The notes: generated by a model from the sequence alone, not told the origin. DNA of 64,000 nt from Vulcanisaeta distributa JCM 11217 (GCF_001316005.1 NZ_BBBJ01000007.1:1-64000), one strand, 5' to 3'. Shown: positions 50,723 through 61,299, counted from the first letter of the stretch. Made by a program: numbers and translations.

Positions 50723-51735
50723 ATGAGTATAAAGTTCGCTGAGATAATCCTGGAGAGTAGGCCTTCTTGGTTTTGGCGTGTTCTTAGGCAGGTTGGTGTT
50801 GAGTACGTTACAGGAGTCTTGCCAGATGGTTTACTGATTGGAGGCAGGTTGAGGAGGAGAAGCCGTGGGACTATGGTCCTTTGATGAGGTATAAGAATAT
50901 GCTTGAGGATAATGGTTTGAGGTTGGTTATTATTGAGGATAATCCGCCGATGGATGGCATTAAGTTTGGTATTCCCAGGGTTAGGGAGGAGGAGCTTGAT
51001 AATGTGGCTAGGCTTATTGAGAATATGGGTAGGTTGGGTGTTAAGATTTGGGTTTATAATTGGATGGCTGGTATTGGTTGGGCTAGGACTCATACGCATA
51101 TTCCCGGTAGGGATGGTATGTATGTGAGTGGCTTTGATTATAAGGATATTGAGGGTGCTCCGCCTCATAGGCTCGTTAAGGAGTATGGTGTTGATGCGAG
51201 TAAGCTTTGGGAGAATCTGAGGAGTTTCCTTGAGTATATCGTGCCCCTTGCCGAGCAGAGGGGGGGTGTTTACTTGGCGATGCACCCTGATGACCCGCCA
51301 ATACCTGAGTTTAGGGGGGGTGTGCCTAGGATTATGAATAGCGTTGAGGCCTTTGAAAAATTAATTAATTTAGTCAGGAGTGAGCATAATGGTATTACCT
51401 TCTGCATGGGTAATTTCACGCTCATGACCAACGACGTGCCTGGGGCCGTCAGGAGGTTAAGGGATAGGATTTACTTTGTTCACTTTAGGGATGTAAAGGG
51501 CGACAGGTATAACTTTGTCGAGACGCTGATTGGTGAGGGTAAGACCGACTTAGTCGAGGCCGCCAGGGCAATGCTTGAGATAGGTCATGAGTGGTACATC
51601 AGGGTTGACCACACGCCAACTCTTGAGGGTGACACCGAGTTGGGCGCCGCGGGTTATAATTACCTCGGTAGGCTCTACACGATTGGTTATATTAAGGGTT
51701 TGTTCACGGCTGTGGCTAGGCAAGTGGGTAAATGA
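50723..51735 (+). CDS. uxuA: Mannonate dehydratase, frameshifted
   Basis: Converts D-mannonate to 2-keto-3-deoxygluconate in glucuronate breakdown. The signature [12 protein letters not shown] lies near residue 185, with a TIM-barrel around it and V-D-H-T-P near the end. One break near 50832 (one base missing in GGTTTACTG) restores D-W-R-Q-V-E-E-E. G7 runs give Q-R-G-G-V-Y and F-R-G-G-V-P-R-I where one Gly is usual. ATG 50723 follows an AT-rich TATA-like region. ~337 residues, normal for archaeal members. Confidence 0.9.
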
Positions 51736-51777
51736 TTGGGCATTCGGTTATTGGGGGGGGAAGTCAAATTTTGTTCT

Positions 51778-52237
51778 TTAGCTATTTCTTATGAAGTTAA
51801 TGACCTCGGTTACGTCCTTCTTAACCAACTCCTCACTTGTGTACCTGGAAACCTCGCTGTCCCTGTCTAGACCGTTGTATTGGAACTCATGTAAATTAAG
51901 GCTATTTCTACGTAGAGCCTAAGCTCCTTATCACCTATTATTGAGGCTACCTCCCTAAGCCTTGAACTTGGCATGACTGCTATTAGCCAATCAACTCTAT
52001 CAACTACCTTATTTGGTCCCAACCTTCTGGTGCCTGGATAGTGCTTTGCCAATTCATCCCTATAATCAATTGCTAACCCGGCCACGTAGGCTTAATGGCT
52101 TGATAGGCCTTGCTGGCGGCGTTCCTCATTAATCCGTTCTTGAGGAACCTCTCGGCCAGGTCAGCTTCGTAGAGGACTTCCCTAAACCTATCCTCCTGGT
52201 ACTTCTTAGCGTCTATCCAGGGCTTTGTGATCTTCAC
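51778..52237 (-). CDS. PaREP-type HEPN-like helical protein, frameshifted
   Basis: About 153 residues after repair. Shares with the gene at 8232-8741 the segments (L/M)-(V/M)-R-N-A-A-(G/S)-K-(A/V)-x-Q-A and L-H-E-F-Q-Y-N-G, so the two are paralogs. Breaks near 52090 (missing G) and 51893 (missing A). The start is not certain: GTG 52237 is the best in-frame choice, but no stop separates it from the PaREP1 gene just upstream. Probably co-transcribed with that gene. Function unknown. Confidence 0.58.
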
Positions 52238-52269
52238 ATTTACAATCCCGCGTGAGGCGATAAAATACT

Positions 52270-52758
52270 TTAGGTCTCAATAACTCTCCTGGCATTAGTG
52301 ACTAAGTCCTCAATGAGCTTCAGGTAACTTGTTAAATCTTCAACACCTAGTTTACCCTCATGAAAGCCCCAAACATGCAGTGCGTACCCGGCCGCCCAAC
52401 CAGCCGCAACCCAACTCCCCAGCGTTGATGCAAGCCTATTACTAGCCTTTTGAAGATAGTGCGTAAACCACCTACCTTCCTTCAACGCCTGTTGGAACTC
52501 TGGCAAGTTGTATTTCTCCGCTAACGCCTTAATGCACTCCTCGGCAGCCCTGTAAAGCTTCTCACTGGCTTGAATGGCATCACCCTTACTAACGTAATCC
52601 TTAGCCTCATTAAGGTATTTCTCAGCGAGTTGTAGTCGTAGCTTCACCCCCCCGATTAATGGGTCGTTCTTACTTATTGCATTTATTATTAAGTCCGTGA
52701 TGTCGATACCCCCCCTCTCCCCCCCAGCAGCCTTTATTAACTCCCTGGGTATTTCCAT
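52270..52758 (-). CDS. PaREP1-family protein
   Basis: 162 residues, intact, with the PaREP1 core R-L-Q-L-A-E-K-Y-L-N-E-A-K-D-Y and D-A-I-Q-A-S-E-K-L-Y-R-A-A-E-E. It aligns with the plus-strand gene at 40500. Three runs of seven C (52647-52653, 52709-52715, 52719-52725) give G-G pairs; deleting one Gly at each makes the alignment gap-free (A-G-G-E-R-G-G-I-D here, A-E-E-R-G-I-D there). Role unknown; may form an operon with the PaREP-type gene downstream. Confidence 0.77.
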   Translation of the reverse strand: MEIPRELIKAAGGERGGIDITDLIINAISKNDPLIGGVKLRLQLAEKYLNEAKDYVSKGDAIQASEKLYRAAEECIKALAEKYNLPEFQQALKEGRWFTHYLQKASNRLASTLGSWVAAGWAAGYALHVWGFHEGKLGVEDLTSYLKLIEDLVTNARRVIET

Positions 52759-52794
52759 TTAGTTAAAGGTTGATGACCTGGCTTATATTTTTAT

Positions 52795-53670
52795 TTATAG
52801 TTTTATCACGGGTGTTCTCTGTGTTCCAAGTCCCGTTATTGATATCTCAACGATGTCCCCCCCATGCATTAGGGTTATAGGTCTCGGTGGTATTACGGCG
52901 GTTCCTGTTGATAATAATGTCCCATCAGGAACAGTGTTATCTCTAATTAAGTACTTTATTTGATCCTCAACCCTCCTCCTCATCTTAGAAGTGCTTATAC
53001 TGCCCTCAAAGATCACGGAATTACCTCTTATAATCCTCATGCTGATTGTTAGGTTGTATGGGTTACTGACTTCGTCAGGTGTTACCAGGAATGGACCGAT
53101 GGCGCAGGACCCATTATAAATCTTCGATTGAGGCAAGTAGAGTGGGTTTTGTGCCTCCAAGTCCCTTGCGGAGACATCATCACTAATTGTGTAGGCCAGT
53201 ATTTTACCGACTGAGTCAATCACGACACCAAGCTCAGGCTCTGGCAACGTCCATTCCGAGTCACTCCTAATGGCTATTGGCTCGCCATGGCCGACGCATC
53301 TGTTTGCCGTACCTTTAAAGAATATTTCTGGTCTCTCGGCATCGTAGACGAGTTCGTATATGGTCTTACCCCTTATCATCGCCACATCCTCCTCACTATA
53401 CCTAGCCCTGGCAACCTCATACACAATACCACTGCCCCCCCAGACTTCCGGTGGATCGTAGGGCTTCGTAAACCTAAGTCCTTTATACGTGTAGTCCTTA
53501 GTTAATAATTCATCAATGTTAATATTAACCTCAGGCCCTAGCGGGACGTCTTTACCCTCTGAATAGAGCTTGAGTGCGGTTATTGGGTCGCTAAGTAATA
53601 CATAGACCTTATTGCCTATGATTACGAAGTTACCAATCCAACCATTGTTAATAAGCCTGAAGATTCTCAT
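52795..53670 (-). CDS. FAH-family dehydratase, KdaD-like (2-keto-3-deoxy-D-arabinonate dehydratase)
   Basis: Fumarylacetoacetate-hydrolase fold, 291 residues, intact. Segments R-Y-S-E-E-D-V-A, K-T-I-Y-E-L-V-Y-D-A, N-R-C-V-G-H-G-E-P-I-A, S-E-W-T-L-P-E-P-E-L and D-D-V-S-A-R-D-L-E-A closely recall Sulfolobus KdaD, which dehydrates 2-keto-3-deoxy-D-arabinonate to 2-oxoglutarate semialdehyde (recalled from memory, not searched). The metal site is E-P-E-L and the Asp after it. C7 53435-53441 gives V-W-G-G-S-G where that family has V-W-G-S-G or V-W-G-A-G. Suggests pentose or deoxy-sugar acid breakdown. Confidence 0.82.
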   Translation of the reverse strand: MRIFRLINNGWIGNFVIIGNKVYVLLSDPITALKLYSEGKDVPLGPEVNINIDELLTKDYTYKGLRFTKPYDPPEVWGGSGIVYEVARARYSEEDVAMIRGKTIYELVYDAERPEIFFKGTANRCVGHGEPIAIRSDSEWTLPEPELGVVIDSVGKILAYTISDDVSARDLEAQNPLYLPQSKIYNGSCAIGPFLVTPDEVSNPYNLTISMRIIRGNSVIFEGSISTSKMRRRVEDQIKYLIRDNTVPDGTLLSTGTAVIPPRPITLMHGGDIVEISITGLGTQRTPVIKL

Positions 53671-53770
53671 ACATTGATTATTGCTTAGGGAGCCATTTAT
53701 GTGTTATATATAACATGGTTTAATTGCATAGCGTTAGGGATTAATTTTTACATGAATTTATCTAACCTAT

Positions 53771-54240
53771 GCAAAGCCTATTGGAGTTGTTGAATGAGAT
53801 TGCTAAGAGGAAGGATTAAGCCCTGAGCTTTATCTAGCTGATTTAATAGGCAGGGATTTAGACTCTAAGGACCGAGTCAATATTTACTTAAAGATCCACA
53901 GTGAACTGCTCAGTGAGGCTGAGAAGGAGTATGCCGCTAATGACCTTATGCAGGCTGGTGAGAAGTACTGGGGCGCAGTTACGGCGCTACTAAATGCAAT
54001 TGCCGAATTGAGAGGTTGGGAGCACTATAGTCATAGGGATTATGCGGTGATAATAGAGCGGTTGGCTGATGAGCTTAGTGATGATGAACTAAGGGCCTTA
54101 TTCGACTCCGTGGAGAAACTCCATGCGAATTTTATCACGGCTTCCTTGATAAAAATGGTTTTGATATACGTAGGGAGAGGGCTCTCATGCTTATTAAGAA
54201 ATTGAGTGAGTACATGACGAAGCTGTTAAGGATGGGTTAA
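53771..54240 (+). CDS. PaREP1-like helical protein, frameshifted
   Basis: About 156 residues. Core L-L-S-E-A-E-K-E-Y, M-Q-A-G-E-K-Y-W-G-A-V and H-A-N-F-Y-H are the usual PaREP1-like elements (Q-A-x-E-K-x-W). Breaks near 53816 and near 54135 (each one T missing), two of the few in A/T sequence. Ends L-S-E-Y-M-T-K-L-L-R. Function unknown; convergent with the enolase-superfamily gene. Confidence 0.64.
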
Positions 54241-54254
54241 TCATAGGCATTGGT

Positions 54255-55414
54255 TTAGGCAATGTACTTCCTTAGTCTCTCCTCATTTAATTCAAAGCCG
54301 AGTCCTGGCCTATTGGGTATTTCCACATCATCTCCCTTAAATACCTCCACCGGCTCATTGGTTATTTCATAGGCCAGTGGATTTTTCTCGACATAGTAGT
54401 ATTCGTAGGTTGGTGTGAAGGTTATGTGGCTTGGTAGTGATGCCACGAATTGGAGTGTCGCAGCCCTACATCCAGCCCCTGATAACCCAACATGGAATGT
54501 CATGGGTATGCCGAAGGCGTCAGCATGGCGGCTATTTTCATGGCCTCCGTTATACCACCGACCCTCGCTATGTCAGGCATTACGATGTCCACGGCCTCCC
54601 TAATCATGAATTCAAGCCATTGATACTTGGTGAATAGGGTCTCGGCAGCGGCTATTGGTATGTCAAGGGCTTGGCAATCCTTGAGTAGGCCTCAATATTG
54701 TCGGGCGGTACAGGTTCCTCAAACCAAAGCACGTCGTATCTCTCCAACATCCTACCAACCTTAATTGCCGTGGATACATTGTATGCGGTGTTTGCATCAA
54801 CCATTATCTCAACATCGTTACCCAGCGAGTCCCTTATTGCCTTAATCACGGCTTTATCCATGTCGTAGCCCCTACCAATCTTAACCTTAACATACCGAAA
54901 TCCCTCCTGCACGAGCCTCTCAACCTCCTTAACAGTGTCCTCAGGGCTCATGAAGAGCACCGACGATGCGTAGGCCTTAACCCTATCCCTAAAGGCACCA
55001 CCGATTAACTTATACACGGGCTTCCCAAAGTACTTACCCTTAATGTCCCAGAGGGCCAAGTCAACCCCGGATAAAGCCTCCACGTAGTAACCTGCGTAGT
55101 GGCCACGGATCCTCATTGCCGAGAATAACTGCTCCCAAATAACCTCATTATCCAGTGGGTCCTTACCAATGAGCATGGGCTTGAATAAGTTATTTATGAC
55201 TGCTGCAGTGGCTTCAGGGGGGGCCTCCCTGGCGATCGCCTCACCCCCCCCAACCAACTAACCCCCCCTCATCGGTCACAACCTTAACGTAAACTGCAGT
55301 AAATCCGTGGCTAATCTTCGATGCTACGTCCTCATAAAAGCCCCCCCTGAATCCAGTGACGGGTTTTCCAACATATGCCTTGGCCACGTACGTAATCACA
55401 TCAGCTATCCTCAT
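54255..55414 (-). CDS. Enolase-superfamily sugar-acid dehydratase (mandelate racemase type), frameshifted
   Basis: About 385 residues. Barrel acids: K-V-K-I-G (~150), V-D-A-N (~180), F-E-E-P-V (~205), A-E-T-L after repair (~230) and H in T-F-H-V-G-L-S. This set fits mandelate-racemase-group acid-sugar dehydratases such as gluconate, galactonate or arabinonate dehydratase. With KdaD and glucose dehydrogenase nearby, a step from aldonate to 2-keto-3-deoxy acid is likely; substrate uncertain. Breaks: C8 55244-55251 (four restores the family motif G-W-G-E), near 54676 (missing G) and near 54525 (missing G). C7 55262-55268 gives D-E-G-G-L-V where one Gly is usual. Confidence 0.85.
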
Positions 55415-55531
55415 GGAGATCTAGAATGCATTTATCAAAAGCCCTTAATAACCTATTATACTTACCCATTTTATTCCACTTTCTCGTAAGTTATTACTTT
55501 AATATAGATGCGCTCCACATAGTATAAAATA

Positions 55532-55918
55532 ATGAATTTACCCAGTGAGTGGGTTGAGAAGGGTGATGCCTTCCTAAGGGATGCGGAGAACCACATTAGG
55601 GATGGGCTTTATTGGCTCTCATGCTTCGAGGCCCAGCAGGCGGCTGAGCTTTATTTAAAGGGTTTCTTATTGGCTAAGGCAGGTACGTACCCATTCACGC
55701 ATGATCTAGCTGAGTTGTTGAGGACTATTAAGTCGTTGGGCATTGATGTTCCTGTGGAGTTATATGTTTACGCTGATGCGCTGAGTGGTGAGTATACCCT
55801 ATCTAGGTATCCTGGTAGAAAGCCTAGGGTTTATAATGGGGATACCGCAATTAGGTGTGTGGAGTATGCAAGGAGAATCATTGAATTCATTAGGTCGGCT
55901 TCTAAGGACCCTGGCTAG
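55532..55918 (+). CDS. HEPN-domain protein of HEPN/NT pair
   Basis: 128 residues, intact. Classic HEPN of the COG1895 kind: F-E-A-Q-Q-A-A-E-L-Y-L-K-G-F-L-L (~30-45), T-H-D-L-A-E-L-L (~56) and the Y-T-L-S-R-Y-P region (~90). These form four-helix bundles paired with a minimal nucleotidyltransferase. Unlike the first pair in the window, HEPN comes first here. Overlaps the nucleotidyltransferase start. Confidence 0.85.
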   Translation: MNLPSEWVEKGDAFLRDAENHIRDGLYWLSCFEAQQAAELYLKGFLLAKAGTYPFTHDLAELLRTIKSLGIDVPVELYVYADALSGEYTLSRYPGRKPRVYNGDTAIRCVEYARRIIEFIRSASKDPG

Positions 55919-56251
55919 GTACGTTGAGGAGGGTGATAAGCTCCTTAAGGAGTACGTGAATAGGCTTGTCCAGGAGATTCCCGAGAGCACAATAGTACTG
56001 TTCGGCTCCAGGGCTAGAGGTGATTACCTACCAATAGTGACTATGATATTGCGGTTATACTTAGGCATGTTAATGACGTACATAGTGAGTTATTGAGACT
56101 TCGTTCATTGAAGCCTGAGGGTTTATTCCTGGACTTACTCGTGCTTAGTGTCGATGATGTTGATGACCCAGTCATTAAGGAGATGCTTAGGGGCTGTAGG
56201 CTTCTCTATGATGGACTAGGTATGGGTAGCAGCCTCGGTTGTGAGCAATAA
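55881..56251 (+). CDS. Minimal nucleotidyltransferase of HEPN/NT pair, frameshifted
   Basis: About 123 residues. Motif V-L-F-G-S-R-A-R-G-D-Y-L-P-N-S-D-Y-D-I-A-V is restored after one missing A near 56033. The frame then continues with D-L-L-V-L-S. Start taken as TTG 55881, the best in-frame codon that includes the whole domain and overlaps the HEPN gene; the true start is uncertain. Such pairs act in toxin-antitoxin or regulatory roles; not shown here. Confidence 0.78.
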
Positions 56252-56255
56252 TATT

Positions 56256-57310
56256 TTATGATGGGGTTATTTCTAACACTGTCTTTATGTCATCGTGAGT
56301 CCACGTATATGCCTCCTGGTAATTACTCAGGTTCGCCCTCTTGGTTATTAACTTGGCGGGCCAGTTATTGAACTCGTCCTTAGCCCTCCTCAGGTGTTCC
56401 AGGGCCATCTCGAAGTGCCTGATCCCAGCGTTCACGGAACCTATGATCACCTTATTATTAAGGACTACGTTAGTCATTAACTCGCCGAGACCACTCAGTG
56501 AACCACCGCTTGGGTATACACCGAGTAAGACATAGACACCATTTGGTGCTATGTGCCTGAGCCCCCCCTCACTAATTACCTGTGGCGATCCAGTGGCCTC
56601 AATCACTATGTCATATTCACCGCTTATCTGCTCAGTCATGGAGTCCACGTACGTACCACCAAGCTCCTTAACGAGCTTCGCCTTTAGGCTATCCGGTGGT
56701 CTAGTGGCTGTCGTCACCGTGCTAAGGCCCATCAGTCTAAGGACCATCGTGGCCAGTAAACCCACGGGCCTGCGCCAAGCACTAATGCGGTCCTTGGTTT
56801 CCAGTCAAACCTGGCCTGCCCGATCCTTATGGCCATGTCAATGCCCTTCTCAACTACTGAGAGTGGTTCGGTGAGTACGGCAATATCAACTATCTCCTTG
56901 GGTACTTTAACCAGGTACTTGGCATCAGTTACTGAGTACTCAGCTGCGTGGCCGTGTAAACCCCCCCAAATGCCATGTTCTAGGTAATGACCAACTGGGC
57001 AGAAGTCCACGGGTAAGTCGCAGTTCAATGGTCTCCTGACTGTTGGTACGACTACGTCACCAACACCCACATTATCCACACCATCACCAAGCTCCACAAC
57101 CTCAGCCACAGCCTCATGACCAAGAATTAGGTATTGACTACCCTCAGGTGCCTTGCCGTACCTACCCTCGATTATCTCCTTATCCGTACCACAAACACCA
57201 ACTCTAATTGGCTTGAGCAAGACCTGCCCCCCCTTACTGGGGTTGGGCTTGGGTACGTCCATTAGCCTCAGCGATTCTGGTATGCCTGGGATAACGGTTA
57301 CTGCCTTCAT
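56256..57310 (-). CDS. gdh: Glucose/aldose dehydrogenase (zinc MDR type), frameshifted
   Basis: Crenarchaeal glucose dehydrogenase type: oxidises glucose (often also galactose or pentoses) to the lactone with NAD(P), first step of the branched Entner-Doudoroff path. Catalytic Zn ligands in G-V-C-G-T-D-K-E and G-H-E-A; L-T-E-P-L-S-V-V-E-K-G follows; cofactor motif G-A-G-P-V-G-L-L after repair near 56765 (C3, four needed). ~352 residues. C7 runs give S-K-G-G-Q-V and I-W-G-G-L-H-G; homologs usually have one Gly. Convergent with the HEPN/NT pair. Confidence 0.87.
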
Positions 57311-57380
57311 AATTAATTATGTGTAAAGCACTGGTATAAATGTTTTAGAATTAAGGATCTCAATTACGATTTAAGGGTGA

Positions 57381-59322
57381 TTAGGGCCCTTTCATCAGTA
57401 TTATCCTCTCATCCTTATCCTTCAATATCTTCTTGACCGCATCGTAAACCTCATCAACGAATATGGGCCTTCCCGTGACCTTAATGACCTTGTGCTTGAT
57501 CTCAATGCCTGTCTTCTCCCTAATCACGCTGGCGGCTTGTGCGTCGTAGTTCGACTCAACATCGATTATTAACTGTCCCTTGCTTAGGGCGTTCTTCACG
57601 AAATCGCTTGGGAATGGTATGAACATCTTAAGCTGCAGGAAGTTAACCCTATAGCCCTCCCTGTTTAGCATGTTCATGACGTCTAGCAATACTCCTTTTG
57701 TTGATCCCCAACCAACGAGGGTTATATCCGCGCTCTCCGGTCCATATAGCCTAACTTTATCCGTGATTGGTATTTCCCTATCCGCAAGCTCGAGCTTCTT
57801 CATCCTCTTCTCATACATCTCTGTCCTTGTGACTGGATCCTCGGTTATGTGACCGAACTCATCGTGCTCATCACCCGTCAACCAGAATATTGGCCCTAAC
57901 CCGGGTATTGACCTTGGTGATACCCCCCCATCCTTCGTTATCCTAAACCTCCTATAATCATTCTCATCCTTCGTCACTACTAACCCCCCCCTATCAATCC
58001 TAAGGGCCTTCTTATCGATATCCCAAATAACCGTTGAGTACGAGTTGGCGAGGGTCTTATCAACTAGGTGGAACACGGGCATTTGATACCTCTCGGCCCA
58101 GTTAAGGGCTTTGAACGCATCCTCGATAGCCTCCCTGTGATCACCCGATGAGATTACTATCCTTGGGAATTCACCGTGGCCCATGTGCATTACGAACCTC
58201 AGGTCTGACTGGCTATTCCTCGTCGCCATGCCCGTGCTTGGCCCAGCCCTCTGGTAGTGCGTTATCACGACTGGTACCTCATTCATTCCTGCGAAGCCCG
58301 TGCCCTCAACCATAAGGCTTAGTCCAGGTCCTGACGTTGCCGTCGCAGCCCTTGCGCCGGCTATCCCAGCGCCTATTGCCATGTTTATGGCTGATATCTC
58401 GTCCTCAGTCTGAACAACGACTATGCCAGCCTTCTCCAGGGCCTTGGCCTCCTCCGTGACGGGGGGGTCAAGGCTAACTATGTTGTGGGCCTCTATGAAG
58501 AATGACTCATCAGCCGCAGGCGTTATTGGGTAATAGGTCTGGAACCTGAGACCACCGAGTATCTTACCTATTGCCACTGCCTCATTACCATTAACGATTA
58601 TCGCCCTGACCTCCCTCTTTATCGGTGGTAGTGATATGTTCGTCTTTATCGGCTTTGCATAGTCATAAACCACCTCCACAATGGCTTTGTTATACTCAAG
58701 TAGTTTGCCCCCCCTCCTACCCGTGAATACATCCTCAAGGCCCTTGAATACGTAATCGATAGGTAAGCCCATTATCGCGGTTGAATAGGCGGTCATCACT
58801 ACGTTAGAGTACCTGCCAATCAATGATGGTAAGTCAATGTCGTGAAGCCTCTTCTTAACCTCCTGGAGTAGGTCCGCATAGTGCATGGTTAATACATTGA
58901 CTCCATTGTTCCTCAGGTAATCAATGACTCCCTTAACCGTGGGTTCAATCCCAGCCTTACTGAAGAACTCCCTAAGTCTCTCCTTTAACTCATCCTCCAT
59001 GTACTGCAGTTGGTCGAGTCTAGTATTGAATGTGGATGTGTCGACTATCACGTAGCCACCGCGCTTTACATCCTGGAAGTGAGTGAATACGGATTCGGCG
59101 TCAAGGGCCACTAATACATCCATCGTGCTTAGTAAGCCACCCTTTGGTTCATCACTAACCCTAACCATGAAGTAGCTATGCCTACCCTTAATGTTTGAGA
59201 AGTACTCCCTGTCACCAATTACGTAGTAGCCAGCCCTGGCGACAGCTCATGAAGACATTAGCGCCAGTATCAATGCCACCACCCTGTGGTCCACCAATAA
59301 CCCACATTATGTCCGTAGGCAT
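57381..59322 (-). CDS. 2-oxoacid:ferredoxin oxidoreductase, fused gamma-alpha subunit, frameshifted
   Basis: About 647 residues: gamma domain (~1-190, V-I-G-G-P-Q-G-G-G-I-D-T-G-A near the start) then alpha domain (Y-P-I-T-P-A-A-D-E-S, T-A-T-S-G-P-G-L-S-L-M, A-G-P-S-T-G-M-A-T). It decarboxylates 2-oxoacids such as 2-oxoglutarate, making acyl-CoA and reduced ferredoxin. One break near 59247 (missing G) restores V-F-M-R-A-V-A-R-A-G. C7 57923-57929 gives D-G-G-V-S-P-R where the family has D-G-x-S-P-R. The TPP-binding beta subunit that normally sits next door is absent on both sides. Confidence 0.86.
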
Positions 59323-59448
59323 TACACTAAGCCTTCTGAGACCTATTTATTAAGCCTTCTCCTATTGTAGAATATGTATTGATCACGTAAAATTAAGCCC
59401 ACATCATTAATTCAATAAAATATAACAATATTCGAATGAATTAATGAA

Positions 59449-60454
59449 TTAAGGTCTAATAAGTATCTTCCCAATTCTGGAATTATTTTTCATGAATTCC
59501 AGAGCATCACTAAACTTATCTAATGGGAATGTGGCAGCTATGACCGGCTTAACAAATCCCTTACTTAATAGCTTAAGTGTCTCAGCAACATCAGACCTGT
59601 TTGACCTAACGTTACCGATCATTATTATATCCTTCATGATTAGGTAGCCAAGCCTTAATTGGTATGTCTCGTCAGGGTTCACATTCCCAATAATTATCAC
59701 CCTTCCTCCACTACGTAGGCTCCTCAGCGACTCCTCAAGGGTTGGCGTTCCCACCGCCTCGATCACTATATCCGCACCAACATTATTCGTTAAGTCCTTA
59801 ACAACCTTACTAAACCTCTGCTCAGTAACCACCTCATCAGCAAACTGCTTAATGAACCTGGCCTTTTCAGGTGACCTTGTAATCGCTATAACCCTGGCAC
59901 CCAACGCCTTAGCCAATTGAACGGCGTGAATACCAACACCTCCACTCGACAGTCACCACGACAGTCTCTCCATACGCTAGCCCAGCCCTTTTAAGGCCCT
60001 TGTAAACCATGGCAACGACGCAGAGGGTGAATGCGGCCAATTCATCAGGCACTCCATTAGGCACCTTAACTAATGCATTGCCTGACACCCTGGCGTATTC
60101 AGCGAAGAATCCGTCAACGTTCTCACCATAACTAAGCGCGTTAATGCAGTATGAGTCAAGCCCACGCATGCAGAACTCGCAGGTACCATCCGGCTCGTGA
60201 AGCAACGGTACGACCCTATCCCCCCCCGGCTTAAACCTTGGGTCTCTCGATTCAACCACGACACCAACGGCTTCATGACCTAAAATAACTGGGTACTTCA
60301 TTCTCGGGTAATAACCAGCGAGTTGGAGTAGGTCGCGGTAGCACAGTGCCGCGTAGTTTATCTTTATTAGCACGTCGCCGTCATTAAGTCTTGGCATTGG
60401 TACGTCACGTACTTCGTACTTACCCCCCCTCTCATAAACAACAACTGCCTTCAT
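59449..60454 (-). CDS. Zinc alcohol dehydrogenase (MDR family), frameshifted
   Basis: About 335 residues. Catalytic ligands in A-L-C-Y-R-D and G-H-E-A-V-G; structural Zn loop C-E-F-C-M-R-G-L-D-S-Y-C has three of the usual four Cys. Cofactor region is broken near 59950; restoring it gives T-G-S-S-G-G-V-G-I-H-A-V-Q. C8 near 60224 gives K-P-G-G-D-R-V-V where the family has G-D-R-V. Substrate unknown; could act on an aldehyde from sugar acids. ATG 60454. Confidence 0.84.
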
Positions 60455-60510
60455 TAATTAACGATGAGGTTGCAATATTTTAAGGAATTCCCTGAACTGA
60501 TTATATTCAA

Positions 60511-61299
60511 TTACTCTTTAATTTCGACCCTAGCCATTTCATAATCACTGGGTCTCATATTGTATAATTCATCGATTAAGTTCACCTTTAATGATGCCGG
60601 TCCCGAGGATCTCTTCTCAGCCTTTTCAGCTGCCACTTCAAACGTGACTAGGCCCTCCACTGAGGCGACCAGGAAGTCCCTGTTCATGGCCATGAAGCTT
60701 GCAATTACTGAACCAACCATACAGCCACTACCCGTTATGTATTGTAGCATTGGCGTTCCATTACTAACAACCGCACCCCTCTTACCATCCGACACATAGT
60801 CCCTAGGGCCTGTGATCACCGCCGTAACTCCATACTCCCTAGCGAGTTTCTCCGCAATATCAAGGTTAGCCTCGCCCAATGAATCCACGCCCTTAACCAT
60901 GCCAGCCACACCCGCCAGAGCCATCATCTCGCCACCATTACCCTTAAGCACACTAACCTCAACCTCATTGAGGATCCTAAGCACAGTCTCCGTCCTAAAC
61001 CTAGTCGCACCAGCACCAACTGGGTCTAGGAGCACAGGCACGTTATTCCTACTGGCAGCCTTACCAGCCAATAGGAAGGACTCAACCCACCTATCATCAA
61101 GCGTACCAATATTTATGTACACGACATCGGCCTTAGCCGCCAACTCCTCAATCTCATCAATAGCGTGCGCCATTATTGGCGATGCACCAACGGCTAAGGT
61201 CACATTTGCCGCATCATTCATAACCACGTAATTCATTAGGTGATGAACTAAAGGTCTCCTTCTCCTAATGGTCTGCAGGTCATTCCAGTAATTGATCAT
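60511..61299 (-). CDS. thiM: Hydroxyethylthiazole kinase
   Basis: Phosphorylates 4-methyl-5-(2-hydroxyethyl)thiazole for thiamine salvage. Motifs: N-Y-V-V-M-N-D-A-A-N (~24-33), L-D-P-V-G-A-G-A-T (~91), K-G-N-G-G-E (~120) and I-T-G-S-G-C-M-V-G (~190). 262 residues, intact. Thiamine pyrophosphate is needed by the TPP enzyme and the 2-oxoacid oxidoreductase in this window. Notably its Gly-Gly pairs are not in G7 runs. Confidence 0.92.
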   Translation of the reverse strand: MINYWNDLQTIRRRRPLVHHLMNYVVMNDAANVTLAVGASPIMAHAIDEIEELAAKADVVYINIGTLDDRWVESFLLAGKAASRNNVPVLLDPVGAGATRFRTETVLRILNEVEVSVLKGNGGEMMALAGVAGMVKGVDSLGEANLDIAEKLAREYGVTAVITGPRDYVSDGKRGAVVSNGTPMLQYITGSGCMVGSVIASFMAMNRDFLVASVEGLVTFEVAAEKAEKRSSGPASLKVNLIDELYNMRPSDYEMARVEIKE

